This document shows positions 51,957-61,724 of a stretch of DNA of 64,000 nt, in pieces. The notes beneath the pieces were generated by a model. It was not told the DNA's origin. It did not search any database and saw nothing but the letters and a program-made list of their open reading frames with translations. Positions within the stretch are counted from its first letter, which is position 1. The number at the start of each line of letters is the position of its first letter. The position numbers and the translations under genes were made by a program. The DNA lies in the NCBI GenBank assembly GCA_028288025.1, contig JAQBOM010000020.1, positions 223,087-287,086 on the forward strand. Direction: 5' to 3'. Source of the DNA: Mucilaginibacter sp. Its GTDB lineage: Bacteria > Bacteroidota > Bacteroidia > Sphingobacteriales > Sphingobacteriaceae.

Positions 51957-54665
51957 TTATTGAAATGACTGGTTACTCGTGTAATCGCTTCTTTTGCTCA
52001 ATTTTAAATCCTGCAGTACGGCAGCTTTAACTTTAAGCGTGACATTATATGACTTATACAAGCCAAACGGCACCCATTGTACGTTCAGGTCCCAGCAATG
52101 CAGGTTGCGGTAAATGCCAAAAGAAGTTACTGCCAATCGCGCGGCCCGAATGTCGTAATTGGTATTGTATTGAACTTTCCAGCCTGTAGCGATAGTAACA
52201 TCCCCGCTAAGCATAATAGTGTGGGTGACGTTGGAATTAATGATATTATTATTGTAACTGAAACTATAATTGAACGACAGGTTCCACGGAACGTTAAAAT
52301 CTATATAAGCACTCGGGTCGCTGTTTATTAACGCGAGGCGCTGTGCCTGCTGCGGATCAATGGTTTGCAGTGTACTGCCGGGCTGAACCGGCTGATGAGG
52401 GTTAAAAGTTGTCGAATTTAAACTGCCGCTCATTGAAAAACTGAATGATGTGAGCCGGGGAAGTTTACCATCCTGAATCGTATATCGATTTATTTCCCGG
52501 GTAAAGTGCTGTATCTGTCCATTTTGAATAGAATCGAGTACCTGGGTTACATATGGATTAAAGGAGCCAAAGAAAGTGAGATTCACTTTTTGATTCAATA
52601 TGCCTGTGTGTCCGGAAAATGAGACCGGGCTGAGCCTGAGTGAATCCTGCGCAAAATTATAAAATGTCGAAATTGACAAGCCTTGTAACAAGTCAATGTG
52701 CCGCGGTTTACCGGACGTATCGGTGGCTTTAGGTTTTAATTTGGCCTGGAGGATATTATCCAGGTTAAACCCTACGCCTGCCTGCTTTCCCGGCGAGGGG
52801 AAACCATCCTGGAAAATTGAATAGTTGAAGCTTGAATATGGATAAGGGACGGTCGCATTACTAACAGCCGTTTTGTAATATCCGTAGCTGGGATCGGAGA
52901 AGTCGGGATTGTAGTTGAAACTTATGGTCGGTGTCATTACATGCCTGATTGCTTGTAAATTCCCCTTTTTAAAAAGTATAGTGCTATAAATTTTTGTCGA
53001 GACTCCTGTACTTAAATTATACGCGCCTGCTCGCTTAAATCCGTTAAGTGTATCGGTAATCATCGAATCGAGGCCGGTTATACTTCCTCTTGCAAAATGT
53101 TTCTGGATGGTCTTCAAATACCAGTGTTCCGTATAGTTTACGCTCGAGCTAACTTGAAAATATTGAAGCAGATTGAAACTTAAACTAACCGGCACCTGGT
53201 GAACGATAGTTGTTTGTAAGCGTTTTACTAAAGTATTGGCTTTAAATAATTCAGATTCGGGTATGGCGTTAAGCGAATTGGCGGCCTGTAAACTGTAACT
53301 TACGTTTATTTTTTGATACCATTTTTGTTCGCCTACCCTGTCCTTCGAATCAAACGGGCTAATAGAAGCCATCGTAAAACTAAGAGTAGGCAATTGTAAC
53401 GTCACCGTTTTGTTTGTCAAATCCTGGCTGTGTGAAATGCCAACACTTAAGTTAAATGGCGTGCCCGCCCATGTTTTACTATAATTAATCGCCGACCTTA
53501 AATTATTTTGTGTAAGCGCCTGCAGGTTATAATTATTTTGGGCGGGGTTATTTTGATAAAAGGTTGATGTACCGGCATTAACCGAGGCGCTGAAGGTGCT
53601 TCCGGGGTTCGCATTCGGGTCCTGGGTGTGCGACCATGTAATGTTAAAGTCCTTCGTCGGTGGGTCGCCCTGCAGCTTATAATTGTGAGAGCCATAACTT
53701 AAAGATACCGTGCCGCCATATTTATAGCGTTTTAAATAATGCATGGTGGTATTTAGCTCGTATGCACCTTTGGAATAAATCGATCCCATGTTGGTTAGAT
53801 CCATATAGTCGTTGATGCCAATATAATAACCAAAGTTTCGCAGGTAAAAACCGAGTTTTTGATCTTCTCCAAAAGTAGGAATGATAACTCCCGACGAACG
53901 TTGGTCGGGTTTTGGAAAAAAGCCGAAAGGAATACCTATTGGGAGCGGTATGCCCTCGATCTCAAGGTAAGCAGGCCCGGAAATAATACGGTTTTTTTCA
54001 CCGATCCCCCTGGTAATCACAATGCCAAAGTGTGTATCCGGGTAAGGAAGCTCGCAGGTACTGAAAATTACATCCCGGTAGGCAACTTCGGTTTCATTTA
54101 GTTTTTTGACCTCGCCGCCCGAAATATAATTGCCGTCTTGCGAGGATGCCGGGTTGAATACGTGCCCTTTTTTTGATTTATAATCAAACACCAGGGAGTC
54201 GGATGCCACCGGCTTGTCCTTGCCTTGTTTTGAGATCGGCCGTCCCACATATCGTTTTGTTATTGGATCGATACTGCCTTTTGCAAATATCAGGTGGTTT
54301 TTTTGGTCCACCCTGATATAATCGGCATCCAGCTCAAAATCTTCATAAGTTACCCTGGCGTTGCCATACAAATAAGTTATCTGGTTAACCTGGTCATTGA
54401 TCAGTGAATCTTCAGCGTGTGAAGTAACGATTGAATTTAACCCGTTGGCTGCTTTTTTTACAGTGTCGTGTTTAACAACCGCACTTTTTGTTGCCAAGTC
54501 TGCAGTAGATTTTTTATCTTTAGGGAGTTTCCGGGTTTTGACGGTGTCCCGCTTTATGATGGTATCTGCTGTACGCCCGAAACTATGATATTTGCTGTCG
54601 TTTGAAACAGCTATCGCCGATATTGAAATTATTGCTAAAAGAAAAAATAGGCTTATGAATTTCAA
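51957..54665 (-). CDS. LptD-like LPS assembly outer-membrane protein
   Basis: 902 residues. A signal peptide is followed by an OstA/LptA-like beta-jellyroll segment (TYLYGNARVTYEDFELDADY and FAKGSIDPITKRYVGRP), then a long beta-barrel ending in NVTLKVKAAVLQDLKL and a tail. The domain order fits LptD, which inserts lipopolysaccharide in the outer membrane. The start is a TTG; in-frame stop TAA lies two codons before, and no ATG is near. Cysteines of E. coli LptD are not obvious. Divergent from the amidase gene. Confidence 0.82.
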   Translation of the reverse strand: MKFISLFFLLAIISISAIAVSNDSKYHSFGRTADTIIKRDTVKTRKLPKDKKSTADLATKSAVVKHDTVKKAANGLNSIVTSHAEDSLINDQVNQITYLYGNARVTYEDFELDADYIRVDQKNHLIFAKGSIDPITKRYVGRPISKQGKDKPVASDSLVFDYKSKKGHVFNPASSQDGNYISGGEVKKLNETEVAYRDVIFSTCELPYPDTHFGIVITRGIGEKNRIISGPAYLEIEGIPLPIGIPFGFFPKPDQRSSGVIIPTFGEDQKLGFYLRNFGYYIGINDYMDLTNMGSIYSKGAYELNTTMHYLKRYKYGGTVSLSYGSHNYKLQGDPPTKDFNITWSHTQDPNANPGSTFSASVNAGTSTFYQNNPAQNNYNLQALTQNNLRSAINYSKTWAGTPFNLSVGISHSQDLTNKTVTLQLPTLSFTMASISPFDSKDRVGEQKWYQKINVSYSLQAANSLNAIPESELFKANTLVKRLQTTIVHQVPVSLSFNLLQYFQVSSSVNYTEHWYLKTIQKHFARGSITGLDSMITDTLNGFKRAGAYNLSTGVSTKIYSTILFKKGNLQAIRHVMTPTISFNYNPDFSDPSYGYYKTAVSNATVPYPYSSFNYSIFQDGFPSPGKQAGVGFNLDNILQAKLKPKATDTSGKPRHIDLLQGLSISTFYNFAQDSLRLSPVSFSGHTGILNQKVNLTFFGSFNPYVTQVLDSIQNGQIQHFTREINRYTIQDGKLPRLTSFSFSMSGSLNSTTFNPHQPVQPGSTLQTIDPQQAQRLALINSDPSAYIDFNVPWNLSFNYSFSYNNNIINSNVTHTIMLSGDVTIATGWKVQYNTNYDIRAARLAVTSFGIYRNLHCWDLNVQWVPFGLYKSYNVTLKVKAAVLQDLKLSKRSDYTSNQSFQ

Positions 54666-54681
54666 AATAGATTATGAATAG

Positions 54682-54689
54682 TATTTTTG
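54682..54689 (+). promoter_or_regulatory. -7 promoter element of the amidase gene
   Basis: TATTTTTG, exact TAnnTTTG, 29 bp before the ATG. Confidence 0.55.
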
Positions 54690-54718
54690 CAGATATAATT
54701 TAACAGCGTTCAAAAATA

Positions 54719-55645
54719 ATGAAAAATAAGGCATTGAAAAGATTGATTTTTGGATTAGTGGCATTACCGGTGTGCTTTTCTTTATTTTCCTTTACATTAC
54801 TTCCGACAACAAAAAATGATACCCTTGTAAATAGCGGCTTTAAACTTAAAACCATTATTATCGATCCCGGACATGGTGGAAAACCAACAGGCACCGGGCA
54901 TTTTTCGCACGGCGCATCGGGTTCCTTTTCTACCGAAAGAGGTGTAACGCTGGCAATCGCATTAAAATTGCAGAAAGCAGTAGAAAAAGAGTTAAATAAT
55001 GTCAAGGCGGTACTGACACGAACAAACGAGGATGATGTTTCCTGGGAGCGAAGATCAGAGATCGCCAATGAAAATAAAGGCGACCTTTTTATATCATTGC
55101 ACTGCAACTCACTTTCAGACAGGCGTGTGCGCGAAGTTGTGGGCCATAAACATGGCAGAGCTATTTACAGATCCGTAAGTGTGCCAAACAGATCAGGCAA
55201 AGGCGTACTGTTATTGGTTTATGGTTTACATCGCAGCCGCGAAGAAGAAAAAGCGATAAGCAAAAACCAACTGGAAGACAGCGGAGGCGAAAGTGAAGGT
55301 GATGGCGCGGAAATGAACGCGGGTTTAGACCCCAATGATCCCGAGTCTATCATCCTGATCAACCAATATAAAAGCAAATTCAGGCAGAGAAGTATTCATT
55401 TGGCAACCTTGCTTAATACTGAATTTACTGAAACCGACGGCAGGCCAAGCGAGGGAATAAGGGAGCAGGGTGTATTAGTGCTTTGTCATAGCGCCATGCC
55501 GGCCGTATTGGTAGAGACAGGATATATTAACAATCCGGATGATGAAGAATACCTGAATTCTGACAAAGGACAGGATGAAATTGTCGATTCAATTATACGG
55601 GCACTGAAGAATTATAAAGACGACGTAGAACAAGTAGCAAAATAA
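54719..55645 (+). CDS. N-acetylmuramoyl-L-alanine amidase (Amidase_3)
   Basis: 308 residues with a signal peptide to about residue 28. Zinc ligands are visible: His in IIIDPGHGGKPTG, Glu in STERGVTLAIA, and His in LFISLHCNSLSD; the catalytic Glu is in AVLVETGYINNP. It cleaves the amide between muramic acid and the stem peptide in the periplasm. The insert 150-215 (RSREEEKAISKNQLEDSGGE onward) is acidic and may be a regulatory lid, as in AmiA/B relatives. Upstream of the MCE gene by 138 bp. Confidence 0.94.
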   Translation: MKNKALKRLIFGLVALPVCFSLFSFTLLPTTKNDTLVNSGFKLKTIIIDPGHGGKPTGTGHFSHGASGSFSTERGVTLAIALKLQKAVEKELNNVKAVLTRTNEDDVSWERRSEIANENKGDLFISLHCNSLSDRRVREVVGHKHGRAIYRSVSVPNRSGKGVLLLVYGLHRSREEEKAISKNQLEDSGGESEGDGAEMNAGLDPNDPESIILINQYKSKFRQRSIHLATLLNTEFTETDGRPSEGIREQGVLVLCHSAMPAVLVETGYINNPDDEEYLNSDKGQDEIVDSIIRALKNYKDDVEQVAK

Positions 55646-55783
55646 ATGGTTATAGAGGGGTAAGATGTAAGATTTTTAGAGGGGTAAGATTTTGCAGTAG
55701 AACAGAAATAATAATAATTAACAAACTTAATAGCTTCGTGCCGAACATTTAACATCTGCAATCTATTATCACAAATCTATAAT

Positions 55784-56734
55784 ATGAAGATATCAAACGA
55801 GACCAAAATAGGCGCATTAACTACCATTGCCATTGCTATATTAATACTGGGATACAGCTTTTTACGAGGCAATGATGTATTCTCCGGATCTAATAAATTT
55901 TATGCCATATACAAAAGTGTAGACGGGTTAACCGTATCAAAACCGGTACTGGTAAACGGTTTCCAGATCGGGCACATATCAAAAATGCAGTTGGGCGAAG
56001 ATGGCCGCACCACCGTTGAGTTTAAAATTGAATCAAAGTATAATATCCCGGTTAATACGCTTGCCAAGCTAATAAGCTCTGACCTTTTAGGCAATAAAGC
56101 GGTTGTGTTTTTACTGGGCGACAGTAAACAATATGCCGAAAACAAAGATACTTTACGTGCAGATATCCAAGGAAGCCTGGCAGAAAGTCTGCAACCGATC
56201 CAAACCAAGGCCGAAAACTTAATGACCAAATTAGATTCGTCCCTTGCTGCTGTTAATAAGATACTGAACCCAAATTTTCAGAAAAATGTCGACCGCAGCT
56301 TTGCCAGTATAGCTAATTCATTACAGACGTTAGAGGGTACAACTAAAAAAATTGATGCTTTGGTGGGTTCACAAACCGGCCATATTAATGGTATCATGTC
56401 TAACGCCGAGGCTGTATCGGGCAACTTAAAGGTCACTACCGCGGGACTAAACAACGTCACCGACAACTTCCAGAAATTTAGCGGCGACCTTGCAAATTCA
56501 AACATCAAACAAACGCTGGATAATGCCAACAAAGCGGTGTCCGCCCTGCAGGTTACCTTGAGTAATATCAACAGCACCAAAGGCTCGTTAGGCTTGTTAT
56601 TAAACGATGACAACCTGTATAAAAACTTACAATCGGCATCTGATAACATGAACGCACTGTTTATAGATCTTAAAGCTAATCCAAAACGTTACGTGCATTT
56701 CTCTGTGTTTGGCGGGGGTAGTAAAAAGGATTAA
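55784..56734 (+). CDS. MlaD/MCE family lipid-transport protein
   Basis: 316 residues. A membrane anchor (GALTTIAIAILILGYSFL) is followed by one MCE domain (about 38-120: FYAIYKSVDGLTVSKPVLV, NGFQIGHISKMQL). The C-terminal half is a long helix with periodic Leu/Val, forming the hexameric tunnel in relatives. MCE proteins shuttle phospholipids between membranes with an MlaEF ABC transporter; those genes are not adjacent. The stop codon is part of a 17-bp-stem hairpin. Confidence 0.9.
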   Translation: MKISNETKIGALTTIAIAILILGYSFLRGNDVFSGSNKFYAIYKSVDGLTVSKPVLVNGFQIGHISKMQLGEDGRTTVEFKIESKYNIPVNTLAKLISSDLLGNKAVVFLLGDSKQYAENKDTLRADIQGSLAESLQPIQTKAENLMTKLDSSLAAVNKILNPNFQKNVDRSFASIANSLQTLEGTTKKIDALVGSQTGHINGIMSNAEAVSGNLKVTTAGLNNVTDNFQKFSGDLANSNIKQTLDNANKAVSALQVTLSNINSTKGSLGLLLNDDNLYKNLQSASDNMNALFIDLKANPKRYVHFSVFGGGSKKD

Positions 56735-56775
56735 GGATGATTCACTTAAAAAAGTGAATCATCCTTAATTAACTT
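56731..56775 (+). terminator. Strong hairpin overlapping the MCE stop codon
   Basis: TTAAGGATGATTCACTT-AAAA-AAGTGAATCATCCTTAA, 17-bp perfect stem, then a short T-rich tail. Its first bases include the TAA stop. Confidence 0.7.
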
Positions 56776-57072
56776 TTCGCGCCTGATATTTCGCCGACAG
56801 GCAGGCTGGAAACAGCGACAATCAATGCTATGCTAAATAATACGAAACCCGTCAATTTGCGTCAATATCCGTCAATTAATTGCATTAAAAAACAATTTTA
56901 ATATTATACCGCTAAGACTTGCGCCAAATGGGCGGATGTAATGTTTATAAGCGTACAGCGGGGTGTAACGAAAACGAACAGCCACCATAGCCTATCTTTA
57001 GCATATCATTGATTAGCAAGGACTTATATCTATGGCATATTTTTAGGTGCAGCCACAATAAAAACGCACGCG
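56769..57072. other. Intergenic region before the FtsX-type permease
   Basis: About 300 bp. It contains the word GTCAATTTGCGTCAATATCC with further GTCAATT copies near 56851-56880, and CTAAGACTTGCGCCA at 56912-56926, repeated after the permease gene. No gene seen. No clear promoter. Confidence 0.5.
56912..56926 (+). repeat. Left copy of CTAAGACTTGCGCCA
   Basis: Identical 15-mer at 59553-59567, both followed by three bases and GGnCGGA. The two copies bracket the permease gene. Confidence 0.7.
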
Positions 57073-59457
57073 ATGCTCAAAAACTACTTTAAAGTCGCCT
57101 GGCGCAACCTGATCAGGCATAAAGCTTACAGCGCCCTGAATATCACAGGCCTGGCTGCCGGCATGGCCGTTGCTATCCTGATAGGGTTATGGATCCAAAG
57201 CGAATTGACTTTCAATAAAATGTTTCCCAATTACCAGCACCTGGCTAAAGTCATGCAGCACCAAACCTTTAACGGCGAGGTTGGAACACAGACTGCGTTA
57301 CCTTTCCCGATGGGCGATCAATTGAGAAAAGAATATGGCGCAGACTTTAAACAGGTTTGCATGTCTTCATGGATAGATGGGCGTCTACTGGCCTATGGTG
57401 AGAAAAAAATCACCAAAAGCGGTAATTATTATGAACCACAGATTACCTCCATGCTTTCACTGCATATGCTTTCCGGACGGGCCGATGCTTTAAAAGATAA
57501 ATATTCGGTCATTCTGTCCAAATCCACAGCAGAGGCTTTGTTTGGCCGCACTGACCCGATGAATAAAACCATTAAGATCGAAAATACATTCAATGTAACT
57601 GTAAAGGGGATTTACGAGGACCTTCCGGAAAACTCGGATTTTAAGGATGTGACCTTTATCGCGCCGTGGCAGCTGATGATCGACAATAACAACTGGCCGG
57701 AAAAAGCGACCAATCCCTGGCGATCCAACAGTTTCCAGGCACTCGTGCTGCTTAATGATAACGCTGATATGGAACAGGTTTCGGCGAAGATCAGGGATGT
57801 TAAATTAAGACAGGTAACCAAAGCCGATGCCGCCTTTAAACCTGTAGTCTTCCTGCAGCCAATGAGCATGTGGCACCTTTACAGTGAATATAAAAACGGC
57901 ATCAATACCGGCGGCCGGATCTCTAATGTATGGCAGTTTGGCGTGATCGGTTTTTTTGTATTGCTGCTGGCCTGCATCAATTTTATGAATTTAAGCACGG
58001 CCCGTTCTGAAAAACGGGCGATGGAAGTGGGCATCCGTAAAGCCATCGGATCGCTGCGCGGCCAGCTTATCCGCCAGTTTTTTACCGAATCGCTGTTGGT
58101 GGCTGTTTTTGCATTTATTTGCGCACTGCTGCTAACATGCTTACTGTTACCTTATTTTAATGAAATTTCGGGCAAAAACATGCACATACTATGGCGTGAA
58201 CCCTTATTTTGGCTGGCCGGAATTGCATTCACTTTATTTACCGGCCTGTTTGCAGGCATTTACCCGGCGTTGTACCTGTCCTCGTTCAGGCCGGTAAAGG
58301 TGCTGAAAGGAACATTTCGGGCCGGGCGCAATGCGGTGCTGCCGCGGCAAATACTGATCGTGTTGCAATTCGGCATTTCGGTCATCCTGATCATCGGTAC
58401 GCTGGTGGTTATCTGCCAGGTAAGGTATGCCATGAACCGGCCGGTAGGTTATAGCAAGGCCAGGCTTGTTGCGTTGCCTGTGGTAGGTGATGATCTGCAT
58501 AAAAACTTTGCCGCAGTGGCGGCCGAACTAAAAGGCGCCGGTGTGGTCAGCGAAATGGCAGAAGCATCCGGAATGCCGACCAATATCAATGAGGTTGATA
58601 ACGGTTTCGAATGGTCGGGAAAGGACCCTGCTATACAGGGGGATTTTGCTACGTTTTATGGTTCAGTGGACATGGGTAAGACCCTCGGCTGGCAAATCAA
58701 GGAAGGCCGCGGTTTTTCTAAAGATTTTGCTACCGATTCGGCTGCCATGGTTTTGAATGAAACGGCAGTTAAATTCATGGGGCTAAAGCACCCTGTCGGT
58801 CAGACTATAACCTGGGATAAACGAAATTATACCGTTATCGGGGTAGCTAAAGACATGGTTATGGGTTCGCCATATATGCCGGTTTACAGGGCCGTATTCG
58901 TATTGTACGGATCAGCGTTGCCTTTCGTCGATATTCGCATTAATCCAAGAGTAAGTACCCATACTGCTTTGGCCCGGGTAGCGGCCGTATTTAAAAAGTA
59001 CAATCCATCCCAACCGTTCGACTACCAATTTGTTGACGAAGCCTACGCCCAAAAGTTTAGCGACGAACAACGTATAGGCCGGCTTACCGGAGGCTTTGCA
59101 GTGCTGGCGATCTTTATTAGCTGCCTGGGTTTATTAGGTATGGCTTCTTTTATGGCCGAACAGCGTCGCAAAGAGATCGGGATCAGGAAGGTATTGGGGG
59201 ATACAGTTTTTGGCATTTGGCAATTGTTATCAAAAGAATTTTTGATCCTTATACTGATTGCTTTAATTGTGGCTATGCCGCTTGCTTATTATTTTATGCA
59301 CAGCTGGCTGCAACATTATGACTACCATACCGATATTACATGGCCGGTTTTTGCCTTAACGGCGATAGCTACACTGGTTATCACGCTGTTGACCGTCAGT
59401 TATCAGAGCATCCGCGCCGCGCTTACTAATCCGGTTAAAAGCCTTCGAAGTGAATAA
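57073..59457 (+). CDS. FtsX/MacB-type ABC transporter permease
   Basis: 794 residues with two MacB_PCD-FtsX units. The N-terminus MLKNYFKVAWRNLIRHKAYS is the standard start of Bacteroidota multi-copy permeases. Membrane clusters lie near residue 20-40, 288-310, 340-360, 375-400, 430-455, 672-690, 720-745 and 760-780, with NFMNLSTARSEKRAMEVGIR and FMAEQRRKEIGIRKVLG as FtsX signatures. No ATPase gene is adjacent. Substrate unknown (drug, peptide or lipoprotein export are all seen in the family). The gene is bracketed by a direct repeat. Confidence 0.9.
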   Translation: MLKNYFKVAWRNLIRHKAYSALNITGLAAGMAVAILIGLWIQSELTFNKMFPNYQHLAKVMQHQTFNGEVGTQTALPFPMGDQLRKEYGADFKQVCMSSWIDGRLLAYGEKKITKSGNYYEPQITSMLSLHMLSGRADALKDKYSVILSKSTAEALFGRTDPMNKTIKIENTFNVTVKGIYEDLPENSDFKDVTFIAPWQLMIDNNNWPEKATNPWRSNSFQALVLLNDNADMEQVSAKIRDVKLRQVTKADAAFKPVVFLQPMSMWHLYSEYKNGINTGGRISNVWQFGVIGFFVLLLACINFMNLSTARSEKRAMEVGIRKAIGSLRGQLIRQFFTESLLVAVFAFICALLLTCLLLPYFNEISGKNMHILWREPLFWLAGIAFTLFTGLFAGIYPALYLSSFRPVKVLKGTFRAGRNAVLPRQILIVLQFGISVILIIGTLVVICQVRYAMNRPVGYSKARLVALPVVGDDLHKNFAAVAAELKGAGVVSEMAEASGMPTNINEVDNGFEWSGKDPAIQGDFATFYGSVDMGKTLGWQIKEGRGFSKDFATDSAAMVLNETAVKFMGLKHPVGQTITWDKRNYTVIGVAKDMVMGSPYMPVYRAVFVLYGSALPFVDIRINPRVSTHTALARVAAVFKKYNPSQPFDYQFVDEAYAQKFSDEQRIGRLTGGFAVLAIFISCLGLLGMASFMAEQRRKEIGIRKVLGDTVFGIWQLLSKEFLILILIALIVAMPLAYYFMHSWLQHYDYHTDITWPVFALTAIATLVITLLTVSYQSIRAALTNPVKSLRSE

Positions 59458-59467
59458 ACTCAATATA

Positions 59468-59567
59468 GCGCAAGTCTTAGCGGGCAGCACTGAGAAGCCT
59501 GATTTGTGCTTTTGTACAGGTCACAAGTCAGGCCAAGTTTTTGGCTATCGCACTAAGACTTGCGCCA
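59468..59567. repeat. Nested inverted repeat with right copy of CTAAGACTTGCGCCA
   Basis: GCGCAAGTCTTAG (59468-59480) pairs with CTAAGACTTGCGC (59553-59565); inside it GCCTGATTTGTG pairs with CACAAGTCAGGC (11 of 12). It forms a long two-part hairpin after the permease gene. Confidence 0.75.
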
Positions 59568-59629
59568 GACGGACGGACCACCAGTAACACTTCGTTTTTC
59601 GCTATTGCCAAGACTATAAAGTTCTTGAT

Positions 59630-59637
59630 TACATTTG
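59630..59637 (+). promoter_or_regulatory. -7 promoter element of the chromate cluster
   Basis: TACATTTG, exact TAnnTTTG, with a TTG 22 bp upstream; ATG follows 18 bp downstream. Confidence 0.5.
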
Positions 59638-59655
59638 TATCTCGAAACCTGACAG

Positions 59656-60516
59656 ATGAAATGGATCACCCGTGAACGCCCTAAAATTGACCGCATAGCT
59701 TGCCCCTGGTTAATTAAACGTTTTATTGATGAAGATGCAGGAATTATTTTTGTACCATTTGACCAGGTTTTAGCTAAGGCTCAAGAATTAGGTGCAACTC
59801 CTTTTGACCTGCCTAATGTGGAATACACTCACTACAAAGATCAATGTACCTTTGACTACTTTATTAAAAAGCACCAATTAAAAGATATAGCATTAAACCG
59901 GATTGCCAACATTGTGCGTGGTGCTGATACAGACAGGCACGATTTTGCCCCTCAGTCGGCGGGACTTGAAGCTGTCTTTTCAGGATTAGCTTATAATATT
60001 AAGGACGACCATGAGCTGCTGGAATTGGGAATGACCATATACGATGGCTTATATAGTTGGGCCAAACACCTGCACCAGTTAAAACATAGCCAGGCAGGGC
60101 CGGTAGAGCAAATGTTGTTAGAAGTATTTCATAAATACATCAAGCAAACCAGTTCTAAAAAAGCACCCGAATGGGCGAATGAACTTAAGGAAATGATCCA
60201 GGATCAACTTGATACCAATATGGCTTTAAGTTTGCAGCAGGTATCTGAAGAGCTGGAAATTAATCCGGCCTATTTGTCGCGCGAGTTCTCGAAATATTTT
60301 GATAATCTTTCTTTTGGCGATTATATCCGTAAGTTAAGAATAGAGAAAGCCATTAGTTTAATGGCTGACACCGATTACTCGTTGACCGAGATCGCATACC
60401 TTACCGGTTTTTCAGACCAGAGTCATTTCAATCGCATTTTTAAAAAGCAAACCGGCCATAACCCTTCTGTTTATAAAAAAGATCTCCTCAAAAGTAAAAA
60501 GGATACAAATAGTTAA
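59656..60516 (+). CDS. Chromate-resistance ChrB-domain protein fused to AraC-type HTH
   Basis: 286 residues in two parts. Residues 1-~160 are the ChrB C-terminal (Chrome_Resist) domain: MKWITRERPKIDRIACPWLI, DQCTFDYFIKKHQL and GADTDRHDFAPQSAGL. Residues ~180-278 are a complete AraC helix-turn-helix pair: VSEELEINPAYLSREFSKYF and LTEIAYLTGFSDQSHFNRIF with the ending TGHNPSVYKKD. ChrB of Proteobacteria acts as chromate-sensing regulator of chrA; here the sensing half is joined to a different DNA-binding domain. It leads the chrA cluster with 43 bp between. Confidence 0.88.
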   Translation: MKWITRERPKIDRIACPWLIKRFIDEDAGIIFVPFDQVLAKAQELGATPFDLPNVEYTHYKDQCTFDYFIKKHQLKDIALNRIANIVRGADTDRHDFAPQSAGLEAVFSGLAYNIKDDHELLELGMTIYDGLYSWAKHLHQLKHSQAGPVEQMLLEVFHKYIKQTSSKKAPEWANELKEMIQDQLDTNMALSLQQVSEELEINPAYLSREFSKYFDNLSFGDYIRKLRIEKAISLMADTDYSLTEIAYLTGFSDQSHFNRIFKKQTGHNPSVYKKDLLKSKKDTNS

Positions 60517-60559
60517 TTACGTACAAGTTTAAGGGTTTTTATGTGGGTAGTATTGTGGC

Positions 60560-61723
60560 ATGAGAACCACGCGATATTCCCTCAGGGACATTACCATCTA
60601 TTTCTTAAAGCTCGGTACCTGGGGCTTTGGCGGGCCGGTAGCTTTGGTTGGCTATATGCAACGTGATTTAGTGGAAGATAAGGGCTGGCTAACTGAGGAA
60701 GAATATAAAGAAGGTTTGGCATTAGCACAACTGGCACCAGGCCCATTAGCTGCCCAGTTGGGCATCTATATCGGTTTTGTACATTACGGGCTGCTTGGCG
60801 CGACCTTAACAGGGCTGGCATTTGTATTACCATCATTTATTATGGTAGTATTATTGGGAATGGCCTACCAGCTTTATGGTGGCTTGCCGTGGATGCACGC
60901 CGTGTTTTATGGAGTTGGCGCTGCCGTTATAGGTATCATTGCTATGAGCGCTTACAAGCTAACAATAAAATCCATCAGTAAATTTGAGGTGGCTGCCATG
61001 AAGGCAAAATGGTTACTCTGGCTGTTTTATATAGTAGGTATTGTAGTTACTGTTATTACTCAAAAAGAAGAAATTTTGCTGTTCCTGGTTTGTGGCATTA
61101 GCTATATGTTAGTTAAAGCACCACCACAATGGTTCAAAAAATCTGCTGTGTTACCGGTAACTATTTTTATTGGCACCGGCTTCTGGAAATACGATGGCAA
61201 AAACCTGCAGGAAATAGGTTGGTTCTTTTTAAAGGCCGGGGCGTTTGTGTTTGGCAGTGGTTTGGCCATTGTACCGTTTCTGCACGGTGGCGTTGTGAAA
61301 GAGTTTGGCTGGTTAAACGAACATCAATTTTTAGATGCAGTTGCAGTGGCTATGATTACTCCGGGGCCGGTGGTTATTACAGTTGGATTTATAGGTTACC
61401 TTGTTGCCGGTTTCCCCGGCGCGTGCATAGCCGCACTGGCAACTTTTCTGCCATGTTATTTATTTACGGTAGCCTTAGCACCATCATTTAAAAAAATCGC
61501 TAAAAATACCAGCATCAAAGCATTTGTGGATGGAATCACGGCGGTTGTTATTGGCGCATTAGTCGGCTCTGTAATTATTATCGGTTTACGGTCGATCATT
61601 GATATTCAGACAATGCTAATCGCTATTGCAACGGTGTTAGCACTTATTTATATTAAGAAACTACAAGAACCTTATATCATTGGGATAGCCGCCATAATCG
61701 GTGTCCTTATTAAAACCCTATAA
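60560..61723 (+). CDS. chrA: Chromate efflux transporter ChrA (long form)
   Basis: 387 residues, two CHR domains. The first half has FLKLGTWGFGGPVALVGYMQ, LALAQLAPGPLAAQLG; the second has FLKAGAFVFGSGLAIVPFLH and VAMITPGPVVITVGFIGY. About ten to eleven membrane helices. ChrA exports chromate, using proton-motive force, across the inner membrane. It follows the ChrB-AraC regulator gene, supporting a chromate role over an unrelated function. Confidence 0.93.
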   Translation: MRTTRYSLRDITIYFLKLGTWGFGGPVALVGYMQRDLVEDKGWLTEEEYKEGLALAQLAPGPLAAQLGIYIGFVHYGLLGATLTGLAFVLPSFIMVVLLGMAYQLYGGLPWMHAVFYGVGAAVIGIIAMSAYKLTIKSISKFEVAAMKAKWLLWLFYIVGIVVTVITQKEEILLFLVCGISYMLVKAPPQWFKKSAVLPVTIFIGTGFWKYDGKNLQEIGWFFLKAGAFVFGSGLAIVPFLHGGVVKEFGWLNEHQFLDAVAVAMITPGPVVITVGFIGYLVAGFPGACIAALATFLPCYLFTVALAPSFKKIAKNTSIKAFVDGITAVVIGALVGSVIIIGLRSIIDIQTMLIAIATVLALIYIKKLQEPYIIGIAAIIGVLIKTL

Positions 61724-61724
61724 T

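Noticed and set aside
57073..59457. Permease considered as part of a transposon because of flanking repeats
   Set aside because: No transposase gene or terminal inverted repeats in the right arrangement; only short direct repeats, so reported as an observation rather than a mobile element.
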